Below, one piece after another: positions 62,035 to 64,000 of a stretch of DNA of 64,000 nt. The notes below the pieces were generated by a model. The model was not told where the DNA came from and searched no databases. It saw nothing but the letters and a program-made list of their open reading frames with translations. The position numbers and the translations under genes are program-made. This DNA comes from Zanthoxylum bungeanum (lineage: Eukaryota > Streptophyta > Magnoliopsida > Sapindales > Rutaceae): positions 123,501 through 187,500 of the forward strand of contig SKCR01007822.1 of NCBI GenBank assembly GCA_019454045.1, written 5' to 3'. The stretch's first letter is position 1; each line of letters begins with the position of its first letter.

Positions 62035-63382
62035 CTGCAAGTATTCTTTTCAATAGTATTTTTCCTTGTACACTGGAGCAACACAAAACATAACTTTTAT
62101 TAAGGAAACCTGAGAGCACTGTTAAATATAAAGGTTGAAAAAAAAGGTGACGATAAATCGAAGAGTAGGTTTAGGATTTTTATTTCATTTTAATGAGAAT
62201 ATATGCAAGAAAGAATTTTTTTTTTTTTTAAAAAGGGCAACAAAGAAAAGGCACAGACTGTAGAGGGAAGTATCAACACATTAGCAAACTCAACGTCAAA
62301 CAAAGAGAGTATTCAATAAGAATAAATACAAATGTTAACTCAAAACAATCTAATCAGGTTGGATACCAAAATGGTCTAAATAGAGACACACATATACCCT
62401 TCTTTGACTTGAAAGTATAATATATAATTACATTTGATCACTAAAGTTGCCTTTCGAGCTTAACATATGCCTTTTTCTTATACAACAAAAAGTTTATTAA
62501 TAGAAAGAAATTGCACATAGGTGAACTATAAGTCCACTCAACAAAGCTAAAAAATAATTAAGAAACATCCGAAAAGAAAACAAAAGTAAGCATGTGTTTG
62601 TAATAGTTGTGCTTCTACTTCTGTTTGAAATTGCAAGCTAAATCACACCCACTTTTACTTGGTAGTGAATGTTCACCTCACCACTATCAACTAACATATA
62701 CTTGATAGCTAGTAATTTCATTCTATAACTGCCTTGGATTAAACAACTCTTCAATCCTAAACATTCCCCAACAGGCAACAACTGATGGCGAGATTGATGA
62801 AAACCGTTACCCATGACAAATGCAACAAAAACCAAGTTTTAACCATTACAACATACGCAATCAGAAGAGGGATTGGATTGACCAAGGCTTGCTACTTATC
62901 GAACAATCGCATCATCAAGATAAGGGCATGTTTATAACAGTTGTGCATCTGCTAAATTTTGAAAAGCACTTAGCAGCTTATGTCTACTCATCACCCACCC
63001 ACTTATTTCATATCCTAAATAAAGTTAGAGATTGTGAATTAAGTTCGAGACACAGTACAAGCTCATAATGAGATTAATATTTAATAATAAAATGTCCATA
63101 ATCATGAATCAACAATAATTCATTCACAAGATCCCGGTTCATCTTCTTCATTCGATATAATTCCATTGAGGACTTTCCACAAACACATGGCAATCATACT
63201 ACAAACAAACCAAGACAATTTTGCTTAGTTTATAAATCTAACATCTGTATACAACAATAAATAGAACGATTTAAATCAAACCCAGAAGCCAGTTTGCTCC
63301 TATTTTGTCAAGAAATGTTCAATAGCATACAAAGTTCAAAAATATATATATAATAATAATAAAAAAGCAGCTTAAATTGTAC
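62035..63382 (-). other. Inferred 5'UTR intron of the SDHAF1-like gene
   Basis: 1348 bp between donor GCATTTGCAG|GTACAATT (exon end 63383) and acceptor TACTTGCAG|TACAAA (62034). Both sites match plant consensus. The upstream leader exon would run to about 63450. AT-rich, with no other gene. Splicing is inferred from sequence only. Confidence 0.5.
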
Positions 63383-63383
63383 C

Positions 63384-64000
63384 TGCAAATGCCAAAACGA
63401 GAAGGGCTGGCCAATAAATCTAGAATGGATTTGAGAATGAAGACTTTATAGGTTTGATTTGTGGATTTCAATAGAGAAGTATAAGGTTTTGATTGGTGAT
63501 TTTTATAGTTAATTTAAAGAAAGAATTTTCAAAATTTTAGGACGGTTTGGGTTTGGAATGGAATTAAGTTCAATTTAGGGAAAAGAAGGGTAAAAAAAAC
63601 TAGGGAGAGTGAATTAAAAATAGTTTTAATGAAGAAAAGGAAATTAGCTTTTTTGCAAGTATTTAATGAAATATTTAATTATGCAAAAACAATAATTTCA
63701 CGCTAATTGATAATATTTAGTGAAATTAAGCTAAATTTTATGAATTTTAGAATAAGAAATCTATATTCTTAATCCAGATTTAGGATTTTTAACCATTTGA
63801 TTTGAAATTTGAGAAGATTTTTTGCCCTAATTTAAAAACTCGGTCGATATTCAAGATGTTTTTTTTTTGTCTTGAATCACAATCTAAATTGAACGGGACG
63901 AAATCTATTCGGGACAGAATGTTCAAATTATCATCTCTACCTCATGTTTTCCATTAAATACCTAAATATTTATAATAAATTCCCATATATGGGGTTTCCT
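63384..64000. other. Leader/promoter side of the SDHAF1-like gene and intergenic DNA
   Basis: AT-rich sequence with no gene seen up to the window edge. Presumably contains the promoter of the SDHAF1-like gene. Confidence 0.4.

Noticed and set aside
62010..62084. 25-residue N-terminal extension of the SDHAF1-like protein
   Set aside because: It crosses a good splice acceptor (exon start 62034), and the family begins at MGAS.

Overview
This is nuclear DNA of a eudicot plant. Evidence: AT-rich intergenic DNA, many-exon genes with GT-AG introns, protein sequences closest (from memory) to Arabidopsis families, and plant-type transposons (Copia, TRIM, SINE, hAT, Mutator-like) plus a mitochondrial-DNA insertion that still shows unedited plant codons. 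The species cannot be named from the sequence.

Layout. (1) 1-561: 5' end of a minus-strand gene for an acidic unknown protein, cut by the window edge. (2) 2093-9968: cytosolic histidyl-tRNA synthetase, minus strand, 7 coding exons, 868 aa. (3) 9970-24781: a repeat-inflated intergenic block. Its unexpanded version (about 23465-24780) links sequence like the HisRS upstream region to the 3' end of the next gene. A second copy of this spacer carries at least six insertions (Mutator-type MITE, degenerate hAT, poly(A) retroposon, MITE, SINE, and a Copia inside the SINE), and part of it is also present inverted. (4) 24782-33265: chloroplast aspartokinase/homoserine dehydrogenase, minus strand, 18 exons, 916 aa, with a tandem TRIM array in intron 3. 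(5) 33266-48720: gene-poor repeats, comprising a 3.4-kb direct duplication, a foldback with a short ORF on both arms, and a duplication of the DNA just upstream of the next gene. (6) 48640-55259: mitochondrial 2-oxoglutarate dehydrogenase E1, plus strand, 1024 aa, with a long 5'UTR intron. (7) 56895-60742: plastid-type DedA/TVP38 (SNARE-associated) membrane protein, plus strand, 7 exons, 341 aa. (8) 61376-61648: nuclear copy of mitochondrial nad2 DNA. (9) 61740-62009: LYR-motif SDH assembly factor 1, minus strand, 89 aa.

The genes are unrelated neighbours: aminoacylation, Asp-family amino-acid synthesis in plastids, the TCA cycle, a membrane protein and complex II assembly. Coding coordinates come from joining exons by eye at GT-AG sites in consistent phase. 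UTR ends are not determined. The most unusual items are the paired-ORF foldback, the HisRS/AK-HSDH spacer duplication with its natural empty sites, the nested SINE/Copia, the TRIM tandem array and the unedited nad2 insertion.
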